Of a DNA stretch of 6,124 bases, positions 1 through 6,124 are shown in pieces; within the stretch, counting starts at the first letter, position 1; every line of letters starts with the position of its first letter. Under the pieces are notes generated by a model, which ran no database searches, was not told the origin of the DNA, and saw only the letters and a list, made by a program, of their open reading frames with translations. The DNA comes from Bacteroidales bacterium UBA6117 (lineage in GTDB: Bacteria; Bacteroidota; Bacteroidia; Bacteroidales; VadinHA17). Where the stretch lies: positions 4,164 through 10,287 of the forward strand of contig DIWB01000009.1 in NCBI GenBank assembly GCA_002428385.1, given 5' to 3'. The position numbers and the translations under genes are program-made.

Positions 1-1648
1 CACCCAGTTTTTTGTACCTCATATAAATTTCATCATATTTCCGTGCCCTTGCCGGATCGGGTTTGTATTCTTTTTCAAATCCTCCTCCCATAGCTTTTCG
101 TGCAGATTCGAAATCGGGGTGGATGCCGGCCATTACCGAGGCTGCCATTGCTGAACCGAGAGCACATGTCTGATCGGAGCTTGCAACCCTGATTGGCATA
201 TTGAGCACATCGGAGACAATCTGCATCACCCAGGGATTTTTCCTTGCCACCCCTCCTATTGCTATCACACCGTCGATCCTGACCCCCTCCGAAATAAACC
301 TGTCGTTTATCATCCTTGATCCGAAGGCGGTTGCTTCCACCAGCGATTTGAATATTCTGGGGGCATCAGAACCAAGCGACAATCCGGCAATGGCACCTTT
401 CAGTTCCTGGTTGGCAAAAGGAGTCCTTCGGCCGTTCAGCCAGTCAAGGGCAACAAGGGCAGTCTCTTCTTCAGGAAGCAAAGCTGCCTTAAGACTCAGA
501 TCCGTTATAATCCGGTCGGAGGTTTCGGTCCTGATCCTTTCCCGGATGGTTTCATCGAGCCAGTTCATAGAAGAAATAATTTCTTCTACCGGCCACAGAA
601 GAAGCTTTCCGAACCATGCGTAGACATCTCCGAAGGCCGATTGTCCGGCCTCCAGTCCGAGCATTCCGGGAATAATGGAGCCCTCGACCTGACCGCAAAT
701 GCCTGAAACAATTTTATCTCCAATCTCATCCATCGGAGAAACAAGCATATCGCAGGTGGAGGTACCCATTACCTTTACCAGGTGGTAAGGCATGATCTCG
801 CCTCCCAGCGCCCCGAGATGGGCGTCAAAGGCACCTGTACCAACCATGACTCCTGCCGGGAGGCCCAGACGCTTCGACCATTCTTCCGAAATCACTCCGG
901 CACTTACTTCACAGGTCCAGGTCTCGGTGAAAAGGCGGTCCCTCAGGCCTGCCAGGAGAGGATCGAGACGCACCAGGAATTCTTCGGGGGGCAGCCCGTT
1001 GAAATCGGGATGCCACATTGCCTTGTGTCCGGCAGCGCACCGGCTTCTCTTTATCTTCAGAGGATCGGTGTTTCCGGTAAGCAGGGCCGGGATCCAGTCG
1101 CAGTGTTCAACCCAGGAAAATGCATTGTCCCTTACCTTTTCATTTACACGGATCACATGCAGCAGCTTTGCCCAGAACCATTCGGAGGAATATACTCCGC
1201 CCTCATACTTCGTAAAATCAATTCCTCCCCACGACCTGGAAATTTTATTGATCTCAGCCGCTTCTTTTACTGCGGTATGATCTTTCCACAATACAAACAT
1301 GGCATCGGGGTCATCCCCGAAACCAGGTTTCAGCGACAGGGGTACGCCATCACGGTCGACTGCCACAGGTGTCGACCCGGTAGTATCGACAGTAATTCCT
1401 GCAATGTTTTTAGTAATTTCCGGAGGCAGTCCTTTCATGGCTTCTTTCACCGACTGCTCCATTCCCTCAATGTAGTCGAGGGGATGCTGGCGGAAACGAT
1501 TGGATGCCGGATCGCAGTATAGTCCCTGTTTCCATCTGGGATATTCAAATACCGAGCTGCCAACCGTAGCACCGCTGGCTGTATCAACAACCACAGCCCT
1601 CACGGAGTCAGTTCCGTAGTCGAGGCCGATTACATATTTTCCTGTCAT
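1..1648 (-). CDS. araB: L-ribulokinase AraB (C-terminus cut by window edge)
   Basis: Cytoplasmic FGGY-family sugar kinase that phosphorylates L-ribulose to L-ribulose 5-phosphate with ATP, the second step of L-arabinose breakdown. I translated this frame by hand: it opens at the ATG at 1648-1646 and stays open to base 1, giving 549 codons with no stop. It follows E. coli AraB (566 aa) along its whole length. Visible landmarks are the N-terminal phosphate loop GLDYGTDSVR (residues 8-17), TTGSTP near residue 94, MFVLWKDHTA, SSEWFWAK, the catalytic Asp275 in GAFDAHLGALGG, GTSTCD (295-300), LEAGQSAFGD, DWLNGRRTP and the C-terminal-domain motif IGGVARKNPW (464-473). The frame ends in a region matching E. 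coli FEQLYRRYQQ, so probably only 10-30 residues are missing. It starts 10 bases after the araD stop, which implies co-transcription and possible translational coupling. An AGGA lies about 15 bases upstream of the ATG, a weak ribosome site. Identity is very secure. Confidence 0.96.
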   Translation of the reverse strand, partial: MTGKYVIGLDYGTDSVRAVVVDTASGATVGSSVFEYPRWKQGLYCDPASNRFRQHPLDYIEGMEQSVKEAMKGLPPEITKNIAGITVDTTGSTPVAVDRDGVPLSLKPGFGDDPDAMFVLWKDHTAVKEAAEINKISRSWGGIDFTKYEGGVYSSEWFWAKLLHVIRVNEKVRDNAFSWVEHCDWIPALLTGNTDPLKIKRSRCAAGHKAMWHPDFNGLPPEEFLVRLDPLLAGLRDRLFTETWTCEVSAGVISEEWSKRLGLPAGVMVGTGAFDAHLGALGGEIMPYHLVKVMGTSTCDMLVSPMDEIGDKIVSGICGQVEGSIIPGMLGLEAGQSAFGDVYAWFGKLLLWPVEEIISSMNWLDETIRERIRTETSDRIITDLSLKAALLPEEETALVALDWLNGRRTPFANQELKGAIAGLSLGSDAPRIFKSLVEATAFGSRMINDRFISEGVRIDGVIAIGGVARKNPWVMQIVSDVLNMPIRVASSDQTCALGSAMAASVMAGIHPDFESARKAMGGGFEKEYKPDPARARKYDEIYMRYKKLG

Positions 1649-1658
1649 GATTTGATTC

Positions 1659-2360
1659 TTATTTCCTGCTCTTTTTACCCTGCCCGTAGTATGCATCCTT
1701 ACCGTGCTTTCGCAGGTAATGCTTGTCGAGCAGATATTTGTCAATTGATTCCTTTCCTCCCAGAACTACAGTGTAGAACGCCATCCTGGCTATTTCCTCA
1801 AGGGCTGCAGCGTTGTAAACGGCCTCCGGGGCATCAATACCCCAGCAAAACGGCCCATGGCAGCTGACCAGCACCGACGGGATGACAAGCGGATCGAGTT
1901 TCCCCAGTCTTTCTGCAATTACCTTCCCGGTATTCAGTTCGTATTCATTTTCAACCTCATCGCTGCTGAGCTTGCGGGTACAGGGAACCTCTCCGTAATA
2001 ATGGTCGGCATGAGTGGTTCCAAAGGGAGGAATATCCTTTCCTGCCTGGGCCCAGGCCGTAGCAAACGTTGAATGGGTATGAACCACCCCTCCCAATGAG
2101 GGATATTTCCTGTACAGATAAAGATGCGTCGGGGCATCGGTCGACGGACTGTAATCACCTTCAACAACCCGGCCATCAGGATCGAGCACAACCATGTCGC
2201 CCGCCTTCATCGACGAATAACCGACACCCGAGGGTTTGATCACTATCATTCCGCTTACGGGGTCCCGGCCGCTGGCATTGCCCCAGGTATGAATCACCAG
2301 ACCGTGCTTCACCAGGCCGATATTCGCCTGGTAAACTTCATTCTTCAGTTTATCGAGCAT
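1659..2360 (-). CDS. araD: L-ribulose-5-phosphate 4-epimerase AraD
   Basis: Class II aldolase/epimerase family enzyme. It interconverts L-ribulose 5-phosphate and D-xylulose 5-phosphate by retro-aldol cleavage and re-addition, feeding arabinose carbon into the pentose phosphate pathway. The 233 residues match E. coli AraD (231 aa) end to end. Visible motifs are HTWGNASGRD (24-33), IKPSGVGYSSM (41-51), STDAPTH (73-79, Asp75 in the active site), the zinc ligands His94 and His96 in VVHTHS and His168 in SCHGPFCWG, and TTHADHYYGEVPCTRK (115-130), whose Asp119 corresponds to the catalytic Asp120 of E. coli. The C-terminal HYLRKHGKDAYYGQ (214-227) carries Tyr225, equivalent to the second catalytic residue Tyr229. 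A basic tail GKKSRK extends beyond the E. coli end. The ATG at 2360 gives the family N-terminus (MLDKLK). It lies 44 bases downstream of araR and 10 bases before araB. The related fuculose and rhamnulose aldolases are less likely given this close AraD match. Confidence 0.97.
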   Translation of the reverse strand: MLDKLKNEVYQANIGLVKHGLVIHTWGNASGRDPVSGMIVIKPSGVGYSSMKAGDMVVLDPDGRVVEGDYSPSTDAPTHLYLYRKYPSLGGVVHTHSTFATAWAQAGKDIPPFGTTHADHYYGEVPCTRKLSSDEVENEYELNTGKVIAERLGKLDPLVIPSVLVSCHGPFCWGIDAPEAVYNAAALEEIARMAFYTVVLGGKESIDKYLLDKHYLRKHGKDAYYGQGKKSRK

Positions 2361-2404
2361 AACCTAAGCATTTAGAATATCCCAAACCTCTGGTCGCTGT
2401 CTTA

Positions 2405-3106
2405 TCAGTTGACATCCAGACTGAAATCGAAACCCTGTTTTATGTAAGTCTCGTAGCTTTCCCTGTTGAACCGGTAGTAAAATGCCCCTTTCCTGGAAGT
2501 CTCCTTCTCTTTCTCATCAAGTTTTTCAAGGACGTTCATGGTGAGGATCTTCTTCCTGAAATTCCTTTTGTCGATATCCTTCTGGTAGATAGCCTCATAA
2601 AGATCCTGAAGCTGAACCAGTGTGAACTTCTCCGGAAGCAGCTCAAATCCGACAGGCTTCACCTTTATCTGAATCTGAAGTTCGGCAAGCGCCCTCTCCA
2701 CCATTACTCCATGATCGAAAATAAGATGAGGCAGCCGTTCCAGCGACTGCCAGTGTGCGCCGCTTACTTGACTTAGTTCCCTGTCGATATCAGTTATTTT
2801 TATAAGCGCCCTGTATGCTGTTGAAATCACCCTGGCGCCGGGGTCCCTGTCGATACTTCCGTAGGTATATGACTGTTCCAGATAGACATCCATGAGACCT
2901 GTCAGCTGAAAGAGTATTCTGCTTGCCGCCTCGTCGAGGCTTTCAGTCTCCTTTACAAATCCTCCCGCAAGCGACCAAAGGCCTCTGGCAGGCTCAAAAC
3001 TCCTCTTTATCAGAAGCAGCTTGATCTCCTTTTCGAGAATGTCATAACCGAATATAATGCAGTCAACTGCATTGAGATGCCTCCGGTTTTCAGAATAAAG
3101 CTTCAT
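2405..3106 (-). CDS. araR: Nudix-related arabinose-responsive transcriptional regulator, AraR type
   Basis: A 233-residue protein with an N-terminal Nudix-fold domain (about 10-140) and a C-terminal winged-helix region (about 155-225, including FTLVQLQDLYEAIYQKDI and KRNFRKKIL). This is the architecture of the Nudix-related regulators, such as Bacteroides thetaiotaomicron AraR (BT0354), in which the Nudix fold binds L-arabinose and the winged helix binds operators. The Nudix motif G(x5)E(x7)REUxEExGU appears at residues 49-71 as G49, E55, R63, G70 and L71. The metal-binding REUxEE core reads RILFQL (63-68), so its glutamates are gone and hydrolysis is not expected. NrtR (NAD metabolism) has the same layout, but position between araA and araD points to arabinose. 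An AGGAG (3108-3112) ends only one base before the ATG, too close to be ideal; the next in-frame Met is residue 72, inside the Nudix box, so the 3106 start stands. Arabinose binding and operator identity are inferred. Confidence 0.86.
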   Translation of the reverse strand: MKLYSENRRHLNAVDCIIFGYDILEKEIKLLLIKRSFEPARGLWSLAGGFVKETESLDEAASRILFQLTGLMDVYLEQSYTYGSIDRDPGARVISTAYRALIKITDIDRELSQVSGAHWQSLERLPHLIFDHGVMVERALAELQIQIKVKPVGFELLPEKFTLVQLQDLYEAIYQKDIDKRNFRKKILTMNVLEKLDEKEKETSRKGAFYYRFNRESYETYIKQGFDFSLDVN

Positions 3107-3154
3107 GCTCCTGATTCAGATTGAGGTACTTACTGTCAAATTATCTTTCCCGGG

Positions 3155-4651
3155 TCAGAATACTCCTCCCGACAAATGGTAATAAACCTCATTCAGCCTG
3201 ATCTCTTTTCTGAATTCGGCCAGATTGCATTTTTCATCGATAAGAAGAAATTCCGTTCCCATCATTCCTGTAAGATCTTCTATATACTCCGCATCTATTG
3301 CAGTGCTGAATCCTGTGTGATGAGCACCTCCGGCCAGTATCCATGCACCTGCCCCGGTTTTGAGATCGGGTTCCGGTCTCCAGAGTACACTGGCAACAGG
3401 AAGGTTGGGCATGTCGGGACAATCAACCACTTCCACCTTGCTCACTATCATCCTGAACCGGTTACCCAGATCGACAAGCGATGCGCAAACGGCCTTTCCT
3501 GTTGCCGATTTGAAGACCAGTCGCGCCGGATCGGCTTTACCGCCAATCGAGAGCGGATGCACTTCGAGATAAGGCTTGTCGCTGGCAATCGACGGGCAGA
3601 CCTCGAGCATATGTGCACCAAGTATCCGCATTCCAGCCGGATCGAGATGGTAGGTGTAATCTTCCATGAAGGAAGTTCCGCCCGGAAGACCTGATGCCAT
3701 AACTTTCATCGATCTTACAAGGGCTGCCGTCTTCCAGTCGCCTTCAGCCCCGAAGCCATAGCCTTTTTCCATCAGCCTCTGGACGGCAAGTCCGGGCAAT
3801 TGCTTCAGTCCGTGAAGGTCCTCGAAGGTAGTGGTGAATGCCTTGAATTTACCATCCTCGAGAAACCTGGTCATCCCTGCCTCAATCCGGGCGGCATCCC
3901 GGAGAGTCTCCGATTCCTCAACTGCCTTTGTTAAATTGTATGAAGCCTTGTACTCTTCGATCATGTTGTTTACCTGACTGTCGTTCACAGAATTTACTGC
4001 TGCAACCAGGTCGCCGATCCCGTATCCGTACACCGAATAGCCCATTTTTATCTGGGCGCTCACCTTGTTGCCTTCAGTCACTGCAACATCGCGCATATTA
4101 TCGCCAAAACGCGCAACTTTCATATTCCTGGCATCATCGAAGGCAGCTGCTGCCCTTGTCCACACTGCTATCCTCTCAACAGCTTCGCTGTCTTCCCAGT
4201 GACCAACAACAACCTTCCGGTTAAGACGCATCCTCGAACCTATAAAGCCGAATTCGCGGTCGCCGTGAGCCGACTGGTTAAGATTCATGAAATCCATGTC
4301 GATAGTATCCCAGGGTATATCCCTGTTCAACTGGGTGTGGAAATGAAGGAAAGGCTTGTTAAGCGCCGAAAGTCCCCTGATCCACATCTTGGCAGGGGAA
4401 AAGGTATGCATCCAGGTGATCAGCCCGATGCATTTACTGTCGTTACTGGCGTCAGAACAGAGCTCAAAAATGGATTCCGGAGTTGTAAGGACAGGCTTGA
4501 AAATTATCCTTACCGGGATTCTCAGCGAATTGTCGAGAGCTTCGGTAATTGCCCTGGAATCAGAAGCTGCCTGAAGCAGTGTATCTGGTCCGTAAAGGTG
4601 CTGACTGCCTGTTACAAACCAGATCTCTTTACTGTTAAAATCGTATATCAT
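3155..4651 (-). CDS. araA: L-arabinose isomerase AraA
   Basis: Cytoplasmic, manganese-dependent aldose-ketose isomerase that converts L-arabinose to L-ribulose, the first step of the pathway. The 498 residues match the family length (E. coli 500) and align throughout. Landmarks are IWFVTGSQHLYGP (10-22), LITWMHTFSPAKMWI (77-91), FHTQLNRDIPW (104-114), MNLNQSAHGDREFGFI (122-137), GYGFGAEGDWKTAAL and GTSFMEDYTYH. The expected catalytic and metal residues are present: Glu303, Glu330, His347 (in GAHMLEVCP) and His445 (in GGAHHTGFS), corresponding to E306, E333, H350 and H450 of E. coli. The ATG at 4651 yields the usual short lead-in IYDFNSKEIWFVTG. The gene begins 33 bases after the symporter stop and ends 48 bases before araR. 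An AGGTG at 4671-4675 is 19 bases from the ATG, too far to be a normal ribosome site, so initiation probably depends on an A/T-rich leader as in many Bacteroidetes genes. Identity is very secure. Confidence 0.98.
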   Translation of the reverse strand: MIYDFNSKEIWFVTGSQHLYGPDTLLQAASDSRAITEALDNSLRIPVRIIFKPVLTTPESIFELCSDASNDSKCIGLITWMHTFSPAKMWIRGLSALNKPFLHFHTQLNRDIPWDTIDMDFMNLNQSAHGDREFGFIGSRMRLNRKVVVGHWEDSEAVERIAVWTRAAAAFDDARNMKVARFGDNMRDVAVTEGNKVSAQIKMGYSVYGYGIGDLVAAVNSVNDSQVNNMIEEYKASYNLTKAVEESETLRDAARIEAGMTRFLEDGKFKAFTTTFEDLHGLKQLPGLAVQRLMEKGYGFGAEGDWKTAALVRSMKVMASGLPGGTSFMEDYTYHLDPAGMRILGAHMLEVCPSIASDKPYLEVHPLSIGGKADPARLVFKSATGKAVCASLVDLGNRFRMIVSKVEVVDCPDMPNLPVASVLWRPEPDLKTGAGAWILAGGAHHTGFSTAIDAEYIEDLTGMMGTEFLLIDEKCNLAEFRKEIRLNEVYYHLSGGVF

Positions 4652-4684
4652 ATCTCATTTATTGGTTAATCACCTTTCAGCGCC

Positions 4685-6124
4685 CTACCAGAAATACACA
4701 TAGAATGAAATGATGACAACTATGATAAGACCTGAGAAGAAAAGATCCCAGTTGTTATAGCTGGCTTTAATAACGGCCTTCTGCTCGGCGCTCACCGAAC
4801 CGACATAAAGCCCCTTGATGGCATCAGGATCAGCCTTCGGAGTGAAGTAGCTTATTATAATCATAAAGACTATTACAACGAAGAAAAGTATCACTTCATA
4901 ATTGTAATTATTCATACCGACAAATATCGAATAAAAGAAACCGTCACCCTGCACATCCTTGCCAAGGATATTGAATCCCAGCCTGGTCATACCAAGCACA
5001 AAGCCTATAATAAGTCCCCAGAGACCAGCCTTGGGTGTGATCCTCTTCGACAGGATACCAAGCAAAAACACTGCGGCAATTCCGGGAGCCAGCATCGACT
5101 GGACATCCTGAAGGTAGGCATACAGGAATTTACCAAGGCCTTTCATCACAGGTATCCAGAGAATTCCAAGAATAACGACAACGACTGTTGCAATTCTTCC
5201 TACCCTAACAAGCTCTCTTTCGGTAGCCTGAGGACGGAATTTCTCATAGAAATCAACCGTAAACAGCGTTGCTGATGAGTTGAATAACGAAGCAAGAGAA
5301 CTCATAAGGGCTGCCAGGATGCCTCCCACAACCAGCCCCTTGAATCCCATAGGAAGCAGTTCTTTAACAAGAACTGCAAATGCGGAATCAGAATCGGGCA
5401 GGCTTATCATTCCCTTTACATTCAATGCATAAGCAATCATACCGGGAATAAGGAAGATAAAAACCGGAAGGAGTTTGAAACCGGCGCCCAGGATGGCTCC
5501 TCGTCTTGAATGAGTCAGGTTTCGTCCTGAAAGTACCCTTTGCACTATGAACTGATCAGTGCACCAGTACCAGAAACCTATTATGGCCGATCCCAGTATC
5601 ACTCCGGTCCAGGGGAAGTCCTTGTCCTTCGCAGATCTCATAAGCTCCGTCATTGAATCACCGTAATCATTCACAGGAACAGCCCGGCATATTTCCATAA
5701 CTTCCGACCATCCCCCGACCTTGATGAGCCCGACAATGAGTATCACGATTGATCCCATCAGAAGTATCGGAGTCTGGAGAATCGAAGTCGCCAGAACGGC
5801 CCGCATGCCTCCCAGCGTTGTATATATCCCGGTCAGAACAACCAGCCCGATCGCGCTGATCCAGAAAAAGTCGATCCCGAACATCGATTCGATGCCGAAC
5901 ACCTGCTTGAAAACTATACCACCTGCGTAAACTGTGACTGCTACCTTTGTAAAGACATAGCTGACAAGTGAGATGATCGAGAGAACGCTCCTGGCGCCCT
6001 TGTTATACCTTTTTTCAAGGAACTCGGGCATTGTGAAAACCCCGCTTCTTGCATAAAACGGAACAAAGAACCAGGCAAGGATCAATATGATCCACCCGTG
6101 CATTTCCCAGTGAGCCATTGCCAT
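4685..6124 (-). CDS. SGLT-type sodium/sugar symporter, probably for L-arabinose (N-terminus cut by window edge)
   Basis: Inner-membrane sodium:solute symporter (SSS family, LeuT fold) expected to import a monosaccharide with Na+. The frame is open to the window edge. The ATG at 6124 is very likely an internal Met, because the protein begins at the equivalent of hSGLT1 TM3 (HWEMHGWIILILAWFFVPFY against the SGLT FEW...LGWLFVPIY segment), so roughly 75 or more residues including TM1-2 lie outside. In local numbering, Glu7 matches the sugar-binding Glu of vSGLT (E88) and hSGLT1 (E102). VFTMPEFLEKRYN spans 29-41 and WYWCTDQFIVQR 185-196. MSSLASLFNSSATLFT starts at 274, with Ser275/Ser276 at the Na2 sodium site. 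Gln339 in YLQDVQS matches vSGLT Q428 and hSGLT1 Q457. The C-terminus ends in a hydrophobic helix (about 457-479), as expected for TM14. Arabinose as substrate is inferred from its place 33 bases ahead of araA; galactose or glucose transport cannot be excluded from sequence alone. Confidence 0.9.
   Translation of the reverse strand: MAMAHWEMHGWIILILAWFFVPFYARSGVFTMPEFLEKRYNKGARSVLSIISLVSYVFTKVAVTVYAGGIVFKQVFGIESMFGIDFFWISAIGLVVLTGIYTTLGGMRAVLATSILQTPILLMGSIVILIVGLIKVGGWSEVMEICRAVPVNDYGDSMTELMRSAKDKDFPWTGVILGSAIIGFWYWCTDQFIVQRVLSGRNLTHSRRGAILGAGFKLLPVFIFLIPGMIAYALNVKGMISLPDSDSAFAVLVKELLPMGFKGLVVGGILAALMSSLASLFNSSATLFTVDFYEKFRPQATERELVRVGRIATVVVVILGILWIPVMKGLGKFLYAYLQDVQSMLAPGIAAVFLLGILSKRITPKAGLWGLIIGFVLGMTRLGFNILGKDVQGDGFFYSIFVGMNNYNYEVILFFVVIVFMIIISYFTPKADPDAIKGLYVGSVSAEQKAVIKASYNNWDLFFSGLIIVVIISFYVYFW

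Larger units (their letters stand above)
1..6124 (-). other. L-arabinose catabolic operon (transporter-araA-araR-araD-araB)
   Basis: Five genes in the same direction, separated by 33, 48, 44 and 10 bases, cover import, isomerisation, regulation, epimerisation and phosphorylation. I read all four gaps on both strands and saw no strong hairpin followed by a T-run and no Bacteroidetes-type promoter (TTTG with TAnnTTTG). A single transcript from a promoter upstream of 6124 is therefore the simplest reading. The AraR operator would be expected there, outside the window. This grouping is an inference from spacing and function. Confidence 0.85.

Noticed and set aside
782..1522. A 246-codon plus-strand open frame opposite araB, with a second overlapping 162-codon frame at 792-1280.
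   Set aside because: Both are entirely antisense to a well-conserved kinase, have no recognisable motifs, and have compositions typical of reverse-strand reading of a real gene.
2364..2375. Small inverted repeat CTAA-GCAT-TTAG just upstream of araD, a possible operator or hairpin.
   Set aside because: The 4-base stem is too short to distinguish from chance, and there is no T-run for a terminator.
3134..3139. TTGACA on the minus strand upstream of araR, resembling a sigma-70 -35 box.
   Set aside because: No matching -10 element at the right distance, and no TAnnTTTG element of the Bacteroidetes type follows.
3176..3694. A 172-codon plus-strand open frame opposite araA, and others at 201-623, 3928-4224, 4199-4669 and 5721-5930.
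   Set aside because: All lie within confidently identified minus-strand genes and show no family motifs; they are shadow frames.
4635..4658. A 7-codon minus-strand frame (ATG at 4658, TAA ending at 4635) overlapping the araA start out of frame, with AGGTG 12 bases upstream.
   Set aside because: Could be a coupling leader, but so short a frame in A/T-rich sequence arises easily by chance and the ribosome site is weak.
4662..4674. Partly symmetric GGTTAATCACC between the symporter and araA, considered as an AraR operator half-site.
   Set aside because: Symmetry is limited to the outer three bases on each side, and no second copy is seen elsewhere in the window.
6122..6124. ATG at the window edge as the true start of the symporter.
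   Set aside because: The protein begins at the equivalent of TM3 of SGLT proteins, so TM1-2 and the real start must lie outside the window.

Overview
This window is a single-strand (minus) L-arabinose utilisation operon, most likely from a Bacteroidetes bacterium. Two things point to that lineage. The regulator is a Nudix-fold AraR of the type known from Bacteroides, not an AraC-type or GntR/LacI-type arabinose regulator. The genes also sit beside an SGLT-like sodium/sugar symporter with only weak Shine-Dalgarno signals, as is usual in Bacteroidetes. The genus cannot be read from the sequence.

In the direction of transcription (from 6124 down to 1) the order is: SGLT-type sodium/sugar symporter (6124-4685, N-terminus outside the window), araA L-arabinose isomerase (4651-3155), araR Nudix-related regulator (3106-2405), araD L-ribulose-5-phosphate 4-epimerase (2360-1659), and araB L-ribulokinase (1648-1, a short C-terminal part outside the window). 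The gaps are 33, 48, 44 and 10 bases. None contains a convincing terminator or promoter, so one transcript probably covers all five genes, with its promoter upstream of position 6124. No gene-free stretch exceeds 50 bases.

The genes form a complete route. The symporter brings in the sugar with sodium. AraA converts L-arabinose to L-ribulose, AraB phosphorylates it to L-ribulose 5-phosphate, and AraD epimerises that to D-xylulose 5-phosphate, which enters the pentose phosphate pathway. AraR presumably senses L-arabinose and controls the operon that encodes it. All catalytic residues I could place in the three enzymes are present, while the Nudix hydrolase motif of AraR is degraded.

I found no mobile element, CRISPR array, RNA gene or undescribed system. 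The long plus-strand open frames are antisense shadows of the real genes. The most informative points are the dead Nudix box in AraR, the animal-SGLT-like signatures in the symporter, and the regulator lying inside the operon.
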